Shown here: one piece after another, positions 9,889 to 18,968 of the stretch | Position numbering within the stretch: position 1 is the first letter of the stretch | Layout: each line of letters opens with the position of its first letter | From: Clostridium sulfidigenes | GTDB taxonomy: Bacteria; Bacillota; Clostridia; Clostridiales; Clostridiaceae | Assembly: GCF_000732635.1 (NCBI RefSeq) | Contig: NZ_JPMD01000003.1 | Span: 1-64,000, forward strand | Length of the DNA: 64,000 nucleotides | Direction: 5' to 3' | Translations under genes and position numbers: made by a program | Notes under the pieces: generated by a model | The model's database searches: none | The model's input: the letters and a program-made list of their open reading frames with translations, nothing else | What the model was told of the DNA's origin: nothing

Positions 9889-11271
9889 CTATTTTCCCCC
9901 TATATTTACACTACATTTTATTGCAGGTCCACCCATACCTACAGTTATAGGTTGTTTCTTGCCACACATTCCACTATTTGACCATGAAAGGTCATCAGAT
10001 ACCATGGTAACAGTCTTTAACATATCAAAGGCCACTCCTGATATAGTGGTATCCTTTATGGCTTTACCTAGCTTTCCATTCTTTATTTCATAGCCCATAG
10101 TTACTCCAAACATAAACTCACTAGTAGCATCAGCTTGACCATTACCAGGATTCATTAGATAGTATCCATCCTCTACAGAAGCAATCATTTCTTCAAGTTT
10201 ATTCGTTCCTGGAAGGATACAAGTGTTTCGCATTCTTATTATAGGCTCATCTGAAAACTCATAGGCTCTTGCATTTCCCGTTGGTGCTACATTAAACATA
10301 TTTGCACTTTCTTTATTATGCATATATCCCTTTAAAATGCCCTTATCTATTATAGTTACATCCTCTGCCTTAGTTCCTTCATCATCTATATATATAGGTA
10401 CTAGACATGTATCACCAAATGCTGTATTAGCATAATCCACTAAAGTAATTAACGGACTAGCTACCTCTTTGCCCATATATTCATTTGCTATAGAGCCAGC
10501 TAGTACAACGTCTGCCTCTGTAGTGTGTCCAACTGCTTCATGGGCAAGGATACCAGCTAAATCTGTAGCCAATATACACTCTTTTAATCCACCACTTGCA
10601 TATACTCCCTCAGCCTTTTCTCTTAGTCTTTCATAAGTCTTATCTATTTTTTCATATAGATCTTCTGGTTTTAAAAATTTATCTTCAAATTGACCCAATC
10701 CACTTATAATTTCATATAATTCTATAGGTACACCATTATTATCATTAACCACTAATTCTATCATTATATTTGCTCTTGGTAAAAATGAATATAACTCAGC
10801 TCCAGAAGATGTAATAAGACTTTTTTCCATATTTAATTCATTAATTCTTATACTTCTGCTAACTAAATTACTATATTTTTTTATAATATAATTATCTATC
10901 TCTTTAGTAAATTCTATTAATTGTTTTTGAGTTAATCTTGCCTTCTTTGTAGCAAATGATTTTTCTATAGAATAGTTTGAAGTTATTAACTCTCTATGCC
11001 TACTCACTGACTTAGAATTTAAAAATTCCCCATTTTGTCTTGCAATATTTAATACTTGTCTAATACTTTCATCCTTAATATTAGAATTAGAAGCAAATCC
11101 CCATGCTCCATTTACATTTACTCTTGCAGAAATACCACTAGAAGATGATCTAATATTCTGAATCAAATTGCCATTTGTCATCATTATACCTATGGATGAA
11201 TTTTCTTGGCATCGCAGTTCTGTATACCCCTTTAGCAAATTAGAATATTTACTGAAATTTGATATAATCAT
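9889..11271 (-). CDS. tldD: TldD metalloprotease subunit
   Basis: A 460-residue TldD-type peptidase. The catalytic zinc motif HEAVGHTTEAD (HExxxH) is present in the middle (about residue 250), and the C-terminus has the conserved GVTMGYEIKNGKLGKAIKDT region and VSDDLSWSNSGMCGKKQP. I chose the ATG at 11271 because GGGGGGAAG lies immediately upstream; a longer frame to 11322 lacks a site. It forms a two-gene operon with tldE (8592-9887). No ribosomal-peptide precursor was found beside it, so its substrate is unknown. Confidence 0.88.
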   Translation of the reverse strand: MIISNFSKYSNLLKGYTELRCQENSSIGIMMTNGNLIQNIRSSSSGISARVNVNGAWGFASNSNIKDESIRQVLNIARQNGEFLNSKSVSRHRELITSNYSIEKSFATKKARLTQKQLIEFTKEIDNYIIKKYSNLVSRSIRINELNMEKSLITSSGAELYSFLPRANIMIELVVNDNNGVPIELYEIISGLGQFEDKFLKPEDLYEKIDKTYERLREKAEGVYASGGLKECILATDLAGILAHEAVGHTTEADVVLAGSIANEYMGKEVASPLITLVDYANTAFGDTCLVPIYIDDEGTKAEDVTIIDKGILKGYMHNKESANMFNVAPTGNARAYEFSDEPIIRMRNTCILPGTNKLEEMIASVEDGYYLMNPGNGQADATSEFMFGVTMGYEIKNGKLGKAIKDTTISGVAFDMLKTVTMVSDDLSWSNSGMCGKKQPITVGMGGPAIKCSVNIGGK

Positions 11272-11347
11272 AAACTTCCCCCCTAAAATTAGCATTTTTA
11301 TATCCATGTTATTATTATACATTAATTACATTTATTTTAAAATGTTT

Positions 11348-12103
11348 TTATATATTACTTGAAATTTCAAAGGCTATCATCATATATCTTTCTCTTTCAC
11401 TTAAGTCTAAATTACCAAGAATTCTTTTTTCCCACTTTTCACTATCTAAGTTATCTGCTGAGTATAGAAATTGAAAAAACTCTACTCCTCTAAACTTGCA
11501 CATAGCTGCTAGTGATGCACATTCCATATCCACAGCAATACATCCTTCAGCCTTTCTTTTTTGCATATTTCCTATGGTTTCTCTATAAATTGCATCAGTT
11601 GTCCAAATCTTTCCTTTAACATAGGGAATTTTTAAATCATTTAATATACTTGCCAATTTATCAGCCTTTTCAATAGTTACATAATCACTTGGTTTCATAT
11701 AGTGATAACTTACCCCTTCATCTCTATATGCATCAGTTGGAACAATTAAATGTCCAGCTGTAATATTTTTATCTAATGAACCACAAGAGCCATATACTAT
11801 AACCTTCTCTGCTCCCATAGCTATAATTTCTTCAAGGGTACCTGTTGCAAAGGAGCCTCCTACTGGAGTCATATAAAATCCTATATCCTTGCCCTTGTAA
11901 TTCATCTTATAAATAATTATGTCACCATTTACTGACCTTGTAACTCCTACTTGAACTACATCTTCTAACTTTGAAAAAACATCCATTACTTTATGAGAAA
12001 AAGTGGCTATTACTACTTTAGGAAAACCTTCAATTCTCTCTATTACTTCCTTTGGATTTATTATGGACTCCATGCACTCATCAAAACTGTGAATTATACT
12101 CAT
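11348..12103 (-). CDS. Nucleoside phosphorylase (PNP/UDP family)
   Basis: A 251-residue phosphorylase of the PNP_UDP_1 family, which splits nucleosides with phosphate into base and ribose 1-phosphate. IVYGSCGSLDKNITAGHLIVP is the phosphate and purine-site core, and AVDMECASLAAMCKFRG contains the Met-Glu pair that binds the ribose. Text after residue 200 (FFQFLYSADNLDSEKWE) is typical of the uridine-phosphorylase-like branch. Nucleobase specificity cannot be read. The ribosome site is AAAGGAGATGG. It lies at the downstream end of the large minus-strand island and may share its transcript. Confidence 0.82.
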   Translation of the reverse strand: MSIIHSFDECMESIINPKEVIERIEGFPKVVIATFSHKVMDVFSKLEDVVQVGVTRSVNGDIIIYKMNYKGKDIGFYMTPVGGSFATGTLEEIIAMGAEKVIVYGSCGSLDKNITAGHLIVPTDAYRDEGVSYHYMKPSDYVTIEKADKLASILNDLKIPYVKGKIWTTDAIYRETIGNMQKRKAEGCIAVDMECASLAAMCKFRGVEFFQFLYSADNLDSEKWEKRILGNLDLSERERYMMIAFEISSNI

Positions 12104-12133
12104 TTTTCCATCTCCTTTACACTCTTATCAACT

Positions 12134-12655
12134 TTACTCACCATTCTGATTTTCTTTTAAATTTTTAATAAGCTCATCTACATCTCTTGGATTATTAAGT
12201 ACTATTATCTTCTTGTCTTTATAGTTTTTAAGCTTTTCTAAAATCTTAGGTCTTTCATTTTTATTAAACTTCCATACCCATTTAACAAACTCTAAATCTA
12301 ACTTTTCTTCACATCCCTCTGTCATATCTGGCCTTTTCTTTCCTTTGAACATGAATCTTCTCTTTACAATTCTATAGGTGCAAAGTAGAGTTGACATATT
12401 AAGAAATATTATTGTATCTGCTGAGTTTAACCTAATATCCATAGTTGATCTATAGTTTCCATCTATAATCCATTGATCATTATCAGCTAATTCTCTTACT
12501 ACACTCTCCCATTTATCCTTTGGCGTCTCTATCCAACCCGGGTTCCAATACAAAGTATCTAGATGATATACAGGAAGATTTAATGTGTTTCCTAACTTAC
12601 GTGAAAATGTAGATTTACCTGAACCACCACTACCTATTACAGCAATCTTATTCAT
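12134..12655 (-). CDS. P-loop kinase, FlaR/topology-modulation type
   Basis: 173 residues. The N-terminus has the Walker A motif GSGGSGKSTFSRKLG, followed by PVYHLDTLYWNPGW and WIIDGNYRSTMDIRL, a combination typical of the adenylate-kinase-like FlaR (DNA topology modulation protein) family. An Arg-rich lid (RIVKRRFMFKGKKRP) follows. Members are annotated from an old flagellar/supercoiling phenotype, but the real substrate is unknown; phosphate transfer to a small molecule is likely. It sits at the downstream edge of the GNAT island. Confidence 0.8.
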   Translation of the reverse strand: MNKIAVIGSGGSGKSTFSRKLGNTLNLPVYHLDTLYWNPGWIETPKDKWESVVRELADNDQWIIDGNYRSTMDIRLNSADTIIFLNMSTLLCTYRIVKRRFMFKGKKRPDMTEGCEEKLDLEFVKWVWKFNKNERPKILEKLKNYKDKKIIVLNNPRDVDELIKNLKENQNGE

Positions 12656-12711
12656 ATTTATAAATATTCTCCTTATCCTTAATAATTTTTTACATGATAA
12701 GCACTATACTA

Positions 12712-13233
12712 TTAAATGCCCTTATCTAAGGATAAATAAACCAATTCTTTATCTTCTCTAACCTTAGTCATTCCAACCTTATTTAATAAGTTAATAGAGG
12801 GCATATTATCTCTTAAGCATTCTGCCGTAATTACCTTCACAGATTCCTGCGAAAATGCCCATTCTATCAAAGCATTAACTGCTTCATAGCCATACCCAAG
12901 CATTCTTTTGCTTTCAACTATGTTATAACCAATTTCAATTTCTCCAATCTCATTTGAAAAACCTTTAAATCCACCATCACCAATTATGGTATTGTCCGCC
13001 TTATCAATAAAAATCCAAGGTCCATATCCATCAGGAAGTTTCTTTTCTATCTGAGCCTTAAATATTGGTAAAGCAGGCATTATATCGGAGCTTGGCCATT
13101 CTTCATTAAAATTTACACCTATATGATCATATGCATTTATATCATTTTTTAAGACTTCTGTTATAAATCTAAGTGACATTGTTCTAATAATTAATCTCTC
13201 AGTTTCAATTCCTATAACTTGGTTTAAAATCAT
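12712..13233 (-). CDS. GNAT N-acetyltransferase, RimJ/RimL type
   Basis: 173 residues with the RimJ/L-type start ETERLIIRTMS. The acetyl-CoA motif is SKRMLGYGYEAVNALIEWAF (R-x-x-G-x-G at RMLGYG), followed by the helix-4 text NMPSINLLNKVGMTKV. Such enzymes acetylate amino groups of ribosomal proteins, amino acids or antibiotics; the substrate here is not readable. The ribosome site AAGAAGGAG fits the ATG. The gene is 24 bases from the next acetyltransferase gene upstream. Confidence 0.85.
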   Translation of the reverse strand: MILNQVIGIETERLIIRTMSLRFITEVLKNDINAYDHIGVNFNEEWPSSDIMPALPIFKAQIEKKLPDGYGPWIFIDKADNTIIGDGGFKGFSNEIGEIEIGYNIVESKRMLGYGYEAVNALIEWAFSQESVKVITAECLRDNMPSINLLNKVGMTKVREDKELVYLSLDKGI

Positions 13234-13257
13234 AATTATCTCCTTCTGATGTATCTG

Positions 13258-13821
13258 TTACAATACTTCTTCTCTAATATCAATCCATTCTCTTTTCAAT
13301 AAATCCATGTACATTACATCTGAAAACTTTCCTGTTCTACTATCAAAGAACCCTTCCCTTACAATTCCAATTTCTTTGAAGCCTAAAGCTCTATATAAAC
13401 TGTGAGCGCGTTTATTATCTATCATGCTAGTAAGTTCAATCTTATTTAAATTTAAAAATCTAAACATGAAATCTATGAAATGACTTAAAGCATCCTTTCC
13501 ATAGCCCTTTCCTTGCTCTTCCTTCCAAATCTTTATTCCAAATTCACATTTTTGCTCCCTTTTATCCCAGCCACAATAACTCATCTCACCTATAGGAGTC
13601 ATATCCTCCTTCTTGCAGATTATAAATCTTTTACTTGCAGCATATAACTGTGAATTTAAAACTTCCTTCTCTATACTATTTCTTATCGCAGTCTTACTCT
13701 CTAAAGTACCATAGGCTAAGGCAGCATGAGACATAAAACTTCCATCATTCCACCATTTATATAAATACTCCTCATCTCCTAGTTCAAGTTGCCTTATAAC
13801 TACACTTTTCCCCTCTATCAT
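13258..13821 (-). CDS. GNAT N-acetyltransferase, RimJ/SpeG-like
   Basis: 187 residues. The text VVIRQLELGDEEYLYKWWND opens the fold, EEQGKGYGKDALSHFIDFMF is the acetyl-CoA pyrophosphate loop (QGKGYG), and NKRAHSLYRALGFKEIGI is the final helix and strand. REGFFDSRTGKFSDVMYMDLL is typical of the RimJ/L and spermidine acetyltransferase (SpeG) groups. The substrate is unknown. AAAGGAG precedes the ATG. Confidence 0.85.
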   Translation of the reverse strand: MIEGKSVVIRQLELGDEEYLYKWWNDGSFMSHAALAYGTLESKTAIRNSIEKEVLNSQLYAASKRFIICKKEDMTPIGEMSYCGWDKREQKCEFGIKIWKEEQGKGYGKDALSHFIDFMFRFLNLNKIELTSMIDNKRAHSLYRALGFKEIGIVREGFFDSRTGKFSDVMYMDLLKREWIDIREEVL

Positions 13822-13832
13822 AAATATCTCCT

Positions 13833-13975
13833 TTAATACTTTATAAAATCAAAACCTAAAACTTCTATGTGCTCATTCTTATCTAAGGATTTATCATAAT
13901 TTTTTCTAAGCTGTATCATGTTTAAGTGATCAAAACCACATTCCTTATATAGTTTAATATCACTAACTTTCCTTA
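13833..13975 (-). pseudogene. Orphan C-terminal coding remnant
   Basis: After the stop of the acetyltransferase at 13963, another frame is open down to a TAA at 13833. It reads as a coherent protein end (VSDIKLYKECGFDHLNMIQL, then about 25 more residues ending FDFIKY). It has no start codon or ribosome site and overlaps the upstream gene's last codons out of frame. The LYKECGF text resembles the last helix of a GNAT domain, so this is probably the tail of a deleted acetyltransferase or other enzyme joined here by recombination. The family is not certain. Confidence 0.45.
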
Positions 13976-14724
13976 GAATTACTTTTCGAATAAAGCTCTG
14001 CCCATGCTGGGAAAAATCCTGAATTTATAGCAATATTTTGTGAGTGGAAATGAGATTCTGCCGTTCCATAAAAAGGAATCTTTCCTCTCTTTAAAATCTC
14101 ATTTTTTAAAAGTTTAACTAAGGTGGTTCCTATTCCCTTACCTCTGTGATTTGGCAGAACATCGATACCTATTTGCCACATGGTTTTACTATCTTCACTG
14201 GCACCCGCCATACCAATTATTTCATCACCATCCCAAGCAGAAACTGCAAGCATATCTGGATGATTTTTATCAAATAAAAAAGCTTCTCCAAATCTCTTAT
14301 CACCCTCAAACTTCAAAATTTCTTCTTGCTCGTACCATTTTATATCATAAATAGGTTTATCCATCTCTTGCACATCAGGATTTGGTAGATAATAATGGTG
14401 AGCATCTGCTATCTCATGTCCAACCTCCTGTAGCTTTTTATCAATAGCTCTAAGTTTAGGATATTCAAATAGCCATGCAGCACTTGCATTAATAAATTTT
14501 TCTTCAAACCATGGCATCAATGTAGGAGTTGTACTAATAATTGCTTTGTTTCCAAAACATAGTATTTTAAGAGCACATCCATCATTATCATAAATTCTTC
14601 TACCTTCAACAAGTTTATTCTCAACTACTGTATTTACTTCTTTTTCAAAATCAGCTACTTCACAGCTATAATCCAGAGCTAACTGAGCCTTAGCAATTTC
14701 TATAATTTCATTTTTTGTATACAT
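13963..14724 (-). CDS. GNAT N-acetyltransferase with N-terminal extension
   Basis: 253 residues. The first 125 residues form an extension (IEIAKAQLALDYSC at the start and HEIADAHHYYLPNPDV near the middle), and the GNAT domain follows with MAGASEDSKTMWQIGIDVLP and the acetyl-CoA loop NHRGKGIGTTLVKLLKNEIL. The end reads SQNIAINSGFFPAWAEL. This layout recurs in clostridial acetyltransferases of about 260 residues. The ATG at 14724 was chosen because AAAGGAGAATATTGAT precedes it; an ATG at 14748 has no site. The substrate is unknown. Confidence 0.82.
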   Translation of the reverse strand: MYTKNEIIEIAKAQLALDYSCEVADFEKEVNTVVENKLVEGRRIYDNDGCALKILCFGNKAIISTTPTLMPWFEEKFINASAAWLFEYPKLRAIDKKLQEVGHEIADAHHYYLPNPDVQEMDKPIYDIKWYEQEEILKFEGDKRFGEAFLFDKNHPDMLAVSAWDGDEIIGMAGASEDSKTMWQIGIDVLPNHRGKGIGTTLVKLLKNEILKRGKIPFYGTAESHFHSQNIAINSGFFPAWAELYSKSNSKES

Positions 14725-14763
14725 ATCAATATTCTCCTTTATATTCATAGAACTTTCTCTATT

Positions 14764-15336
14764 TTACCTTCTACTTTCACTATTCCATTCATCTTTTAAT
14801 ATCGCATATATCGCTAAATCATAAAAACCTCTTTTCTCACTGAAACTAGCTTGTCTTAATGTTCCTTCATACTTCATTCCACTTTTATTCATTACCTTTC
14901 CTGATGCACCATTTTTAGTATCATGAAGTGCTACTATTCTATTAAATCTAATTTCAGAAAATAAATAATCAATCACAGCCTTCAATGCTTCAGTCATTAT
15001 GCCCATATTCCAATATTTTCTTGACATACAATATCCTACTTCACAGGAATAATGTTTTTCATTTATTCTCACCAAAGAAATTTCACCTATAACTTCTCCA
15101 ATATCTTTTAACACAATAGCCCAATTATAGTTATCATCATTTTCATATTCCAAAGTCCACTGTTTTATAATTTCTTTAGTTTCTTCTACATTATCATGGG
15201 GCTTCCAAGATAAAAATTTTGTTACTTCACTATCTGTTGCCCAGTTTTTAAACATGTCATTGGAATCTTCAATTTCAAGCTTTCTCAGTAAAAGCCTATC
15301 TGTATTTATTGTTTTTGTCCCCTTATGTGTCAACAT
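14764..15336 (-). CDS. GNAT N-acetyltransferase, RimJ/RimL type
   Basis: 190 residues starting with TINTDRLLLRKLEIEDSNDM, the RimJ/L opening. The usual R/QxxGxG loop is altered to KYWNMGIMTEALKAVIDYLF, the form found in ribosomal-protein-type acetyltransferases. The end has KNGASGKVMNKSGMKYEGTL and the family's RGFYDLAIYAILKDEW. AAGGGGAAATTTAT precedes the ATG. Related in type to the genes at 25238 and 27275 but clearly divergent, which speaks against recent duplication. Confidence 0.85.
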   Translation of the reverse strand: MLTHKGTKTINTDRLLLRKLEIEDSNDMFKNWATDSEVTKFLSWKPHDNVEETKEIIKQWTLEYENDDNYNWAIVLKDIGEVIGEISLVRINEKHYSCEVGYCMSRKYWNMGIMTEALKAVIDYLFSEIRFNRIVALHDTKNGASGKVMNKSGMKYEGTLRQASFSEKRGFYDLAIYAILKDEWNSESRR

Positions 15337-15391
15337 ATAAATTTCCCCTTTTTAATTTAAGTTCCTTATTTCTCTAGATATTTATTAAAAA

Positions 15392-16243
15392 CTACTTATT
15401 ATTTTGACCATACCCACTCATATCATAGATTTCATCTGAATTCATTTCAATCATTTCCTTTTCACTAGTATATGGATAGTTTCTTTTAAAATATTCAACA
15501 ATTCTATATCCAAAGAAATAACCTGCACACCAAGGTATTCCCTCTTCATCATCACCAAACATGTATTTACCATAATCTACATCAGTATAATTTAACAATT
15601 TAGAATAATGCTTATTCCATAATTCCTCTTCTTGTTCTTCACTTATTTGAGAAATCCACTTAGGATTTAAAGACTGATTAAAACTTTTCGCAAAGGCATC
15701 TGCTTGCCCATCGATTAGCATAGATTCTATAAACTTTCCTGTACGTCCTCCATGTACCACGTGCCAATAATTCCCCCACACGCTATGATGATACTCGTGA
15801 GCAAATACATAAGGTATCCACTCTAAATAATTTTTAGCTAATGGATTAATGTTTAATAAAATGTTACCAAACACATTAACTCCCCATACACCATTTTGAT
15901 TTTCCTTAACAATCAAATTGTCATCATCAACGGGATAGATGGCAATTACTATAGGATCATCATCATAATTAGGAAGTGTATTTACTATTTGCATAAACCT
16001 ATGTTTAATATCGTTAATGTCTATATTTCTCATTACTTCAATCTGTTGTTTTAATTTAGATATGTTCTTGATAGGTTGTGGTTTTCTATCAGACATATCA
16101 AATGGCGCCCATTGGCTAATTTTTTCCCAATAAGGCTTAATGGCATATTTATCCCATAACATCTCAAAATCTGCATTTTCTTTTTCCATATCTAACAAGT
16201 AGTCATCCAGATTTTCGTAAACAGCTATTATATCTAACTTCAT
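15392..16243 (-). CDS. DUF2268-type predicted Zn-dependent protease
   Basis: 283 residues. The motif VFAHEYHHSVWGNYWH contains HExxH, the zinc signature of gluzincin peptidases, and MLIDGQADAFAKSF supplies a likely downstream helix. IAIYPVDDDN and VWGVNVFGNILLNINP are typical of DUF2268, a family of predicted Zn-dependent proteases. The ATG at 16243 is preferred because AAAAAGGAGAGCGCA precedes it; a longer frame to 16324 overlaps the upstream acetyltransferase gene by 56 bases. No signal peptide is seen, so it is probably cytoplasmic. The target is unknown. Confidence 0.78.
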   Translation of the reverse strand: MKLDIIAVYENLDDYLLDMEKENADFEMLWDKYAIKPYWEKISQWAPFDMSDRKPQPIKNISKLKQQIEVMRNIDINDIKHRFMQIVNTLPNYDDDPIVIAIYPVDDDNLIVKENQNGVWGVNVFGNILLNINPLAKNYLEWIPYVFAHEYHHSVWGNYWHVVHGGRTGKFIESMLIDGQADAFAKSFNQSLNPKWISQISEEQEEELWNKHYSKLLNYTDVDYGKYMFGDDEEGIPWCAGYFFGYRIVEYFKRNYPYTSEKEMIEMNSDEIYDMSGYGQNNK

Positions 16244-16268
16244 TGCGCTCTCCTTTTTAACATAATTA

Positions 16269-16838
16269 TTATGAATGATTATTAAACAATTTATAATAAT
16301 TAAACTTACACATTTCACCATCATATAGTACTACTCTGTCGTCAACATAATTAAATCCAAGTTTATTAATTACAGTTTTAGATGAAGTGTTCTCTGGCTT
16401 TATGATTGCAGTTAAAGACTTTAATTCAGTATTTTCAAAAACCCACTGAATTAGCGCTTTAGCTGCTTCTGTTGCATATCCATTCCCTTGGTAGCTATCA
16501 GAAATACCATATAAAATCTCAACTTCATTATCTATTTCAGCTTTTGCATGAACTCCCACAACACCAATGCATTTATGCTCCATCTTATATTCAATTGCCA
16601 ATATTATAAAAGGCTCATTTATATTAAACTTTTCATTTAGCCAATTTATCCAAGAAAGTGCTTCTGACTCATTATGCAAAACCATATCAGACAGCCAGTA
16701 AGACACATTGGGTTGTTGACTATAATATACTGCATCCTTTGCATCGTATGGTAAAAATGGTCTTATAATTAGATTTTCTGTTTCTATACTAATATTTATC
16801 ATTTTAAAATCTTCTTTCTTTATTGTAATTCTCATCAT
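16269..16838 (-). CDS. GNAT N-acetyltransferase, RimJ/RimL type
   Basis: Up to 189 residues. ISIETENLIIRPFLPYDAKD is the RimJ/L opening, SYQGNGYATEAAKALIQWVF is the acetyl-CoA loop, and ENTSSKTVINKLGFNYVD is the last helix and strand. The first ATG at 16838 has no good ribosome site; an in-frame ATG at 16802 follows a weak AAGAAAGAAGA and would give 177 residues, closer to the family norm. The substrate is unknown. Confidence 0.8.
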   Translation of the reverse strand: MMRITIKKEDFKMINISIETENLIIRPFLPYDAKDAVYYSQQPNVSYWLSDMVLHNESEALSWINWLNEKFNINEPFIILAIEYKMEHKCIGVVGVHAKAEIDNEVEILYGISDSYQGNGYATEAAKALIQWVFENTELKSLTAIIKPENTSSKTVINKLGFNYVDDRVVLYDGEMCKFNYYKLFNNHS

Positions 16839-16955
16839 TATCTTTAGTTAAACTTGTACAATAAGTGAATAAGCATAACTAAAAATTATCTATTTTATTT
16901 TTGTACTACTACATCCCTATAATTCGTCAAATAAGAATTTTGTTTATTTATATGA

Positions 16956-17495
16956 TTAACACTTAAAGTCATTCCAATTTACTGGGGTAGTTTTTCCATT
17001 TTGCCAATCTTCTCTTGTAATACCATAACCAATTGCATCATATAGTTTTCCATTTTTACTTCCCCATGCCTTTCGATAGTGTGCCTCTTTAACAAAACCG
17101 CACTTATGGAATACACATCTCATTGCATAATTATCCTGCCTTGTATTTCCCTCTATCCTTTCCTTATCAGAGTAATTATTAAATATATAATCAACAAGCC
17201 ACTTCACTGTAATTGTCCCAATTCCCATACCTTTGTACTTGCTCAAAATTTTTATGTCAAACAACGGGCTATCATCTTGTAAATCATAAATTCTTATCAT
17301 TCCCACTTTTATATCCTCATCTAGAATAACCCAAAATGTTTTGCAGTCATCCCCAGTATAATAATGTTTTTCATAGCTCTCTCTAATTCTTTCAGGATTT
17401 TGGTTCGGTGTTCCATAAAATTCCCAAGTATCTGATGTTAAAAATCCTACAAGAGTATCAATTTCATCTTTAAATTCTTCAAAGCATATTTTCAT
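16956..17495 (-). CDS. GNAT N-acetyltransferase
   Basis: 179 residues. The acetyl-CoA loop is KYKGMGIGTITVKWLVDYIF, and the last helix reads RQDNYAMRCVFHKCGFVKEA, followed by YRKAWGSKNGKLYDAIGYGI, as in RimJ/L proteins. The N-terminal EEFKDEIDTLVGFLTSDTWEF lacks the usual ETERLxLR opening, so this is a distinct branch. AAAGGAG lies about 13 bases before the ATG. The substrate is unknown. Confidence 0.82.
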   Translation of the reverse strand: MKICFEEFKDEIDTLVGFLTSDTWEFYGTPNQNPERIRESYEKHYYTGDDCKTFWVILDEDIKVGMIRIYDLQDDSPLFDIKILSKYKGMGIGTITVKWLVDYIFNNYSDKERIEGNTRQDNYAMRCVFHKCGFVKEAHYRKAWGSKNGKLYDAIGYGITREDWQNGKTTPVNWNDFKC

Positions 17496-17556
17496 GATTT
17501 TATTTTCTCCTTTAAATTTATTACAATTGAATCTTTTCTTTTAATCTCTCCTTTGG

Positions 17557-18054
17557 TTATTCTTCATTTATTTTTGCATAGAGCAAATTATCATAATAGT
17601 TATTCTCAAACTTCATAACCTTTTTTAATAAGCCTTCTTTTTTAAAGTTATTCTTTATAGCAACTCTTTCACTTGCTTTATTTCGTGGATCCATACGAAT
17701 TTCCAGTCTTATTAACTTCAAATCATTAAAAGCAATATTTTCTAACTCCTTCACAACTTCGGTTGCAATGCCCCTATTAAAAAAATTTCTATCTATAAAA
17801 TAACCTATTTCTCCTACGTGAGGACTATCTTGAAATATTTTTATATTACATCCACCAATCACAGCATCTTCATAGATGATTGAATAATTGTATTCAAGAT
17901 TATTTGCTCTTTTATACTCTCGTCTCTTAATCCATTCTCTCTCCAATTCAATACTTTCAGGTATTGTTGCATAATAAAATTCAAACCTTCCCTCTATAAG
18001 TATTCTAAAGAAATCCTCAGCATCTTCTATTATTGGATACCGCAAATTAATCAT
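17557..18054 (-). CDS. GNAT N-acetyltransferase, RimL type
   Basis: 165 residues. INLRYPIIEDAEDFFRILIE opens the fold, NFFNRGIATEVVKELENIAF is the acetyl-CoA loop, and NKASERVAIKNNFKKEGLL is the last helix and strand. The ATG at 18054 was chosen because TAGGAGGAATTTT lies just before it; this site overlaps the stop region of the upstream carboxypeptidase gene, which suggests coupling. A longer frame to 18084 would overlap that gene. The substrate is unknown. Confidence 0.83.
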   Translation of the reverse strand: MINLRYPIIEDAEDFFRILIEGRFEFYYATIPESIELEREWIKRREYKRANNLEYNYSIIYEDAVIGGCNIKIFQDSPHVGEIGYFIDRNFFNRGIATEVVKELENIAFNDLKLIRLEIRMDPRNKASERVAIKNNFKKEGLLKKVMKFENNYYDNLLYAKINEE

Positions 18055-18064
18055 AAAATTCCTC

Positions 18065-18808
18065 CTACAATCTCCACTCCTCAATAATGCTTACTTTCTT
18101 GTTTCTAGCATCAAGTTCAATCTCACACCCTAATGGTAGGGTAAACATAGGATGTGTATGGCAACAATCAAAGTCTGCGATAAATGGTAGTCTTTTATCT
18201 CCCAACACTTCTAATAATATTTCATATGGTTTTCTACCTGTATTTAAATCATTAAATAGTTCATGCTTTCCAAGGATTATTCCCGAAATTCTATCAAAAA
18301 CACCATTTACTTTTAAAAAAGAAAAACTTCTTTCTATTGTTGCAGCATCTTTTAAAGAATCTTCTATAAAAAGTATATCTCCATCCTTTATTTCAGGCAT
18401 GTATTTGCTCCCCCATATACCTTGCATTGTATTCAGATTTCCACCTATTACTCTACCTCTAGCAACCCCTTCATAGATCGTAATCCATCTATTTTCTCTC
18501 TCTTCTTTGCCTCTATCTTGTGTTTCCCAATTAACATATTCATCTGTCCAATATTGTGGAATTTCAAAAACATAAGGAATTTTTATTTCATCCATTGTAA
18601 TTTCTTTTAAATATTCAAAGGTGGCATCAACAAAGGGTGGTAATTCCCCAAATGAAGCTACTAGTGCAGGTCCATAATAAGTACTTATCCCTGTTTGTTC
18701 ATAAATTGCAAGTAGAATTGCTGTAACATCAGAATAACCTATTATTATTTTAGGATTCTTTTTAAATGCTTCATAATCTATATAAGGAAGGAGTGAATTT
18801 AAGTTCAT
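18065..18808 (-). pseudogene. LD-carboxypeptidase (S66/MccF-like), N-terminally truncated
   Basis: 247 residues, against about 300-340 for S66 peptidases, which trim peptidoglycan tetrapeptides or inactivate microcin C-type peptide antibiotics. The nucleophile motif GYSDVTA (Ser near residue 26), the acidic motif LFIEDSLKDAATIERSFSFL and the His region CCHTHPMFTLPLG are all present. The start ATG lies inside the conserved GGMNLNSLLPYID block: the in-frame codons just upstream still read LTGG, then meet a TGA a few codons earlier. The N-terminal 80-90 residues are therefore lost, probably by deletion plus frameshift. Product activity is doubtful. AGGAGG happens to precede the ATG, so a truncated protein may still be made. 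Confidence 0.75.
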
Positions 18809-18968
18809 TCCTCCTGTCAGATAATAACTTCATTCCTTTAATTCTTGTAGACTTTATCTTTCATATTATTTATATCACTATAGTTCATATATCATATACC
18901 AATTAAATAGATATCTTAAATAATATACTTTTCCATAGCTATCTGTGGTAAAAAGAAATCCTTTCCAA

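Noticed and set aside
9889..11271. TldD/TldE as part of a ribosomal-peptide (microcin-like) cluster
   Set aside because: No precursor peptide, cyclodehydratase or exporter gene lies beside them; they are probably housekeeping proteases.
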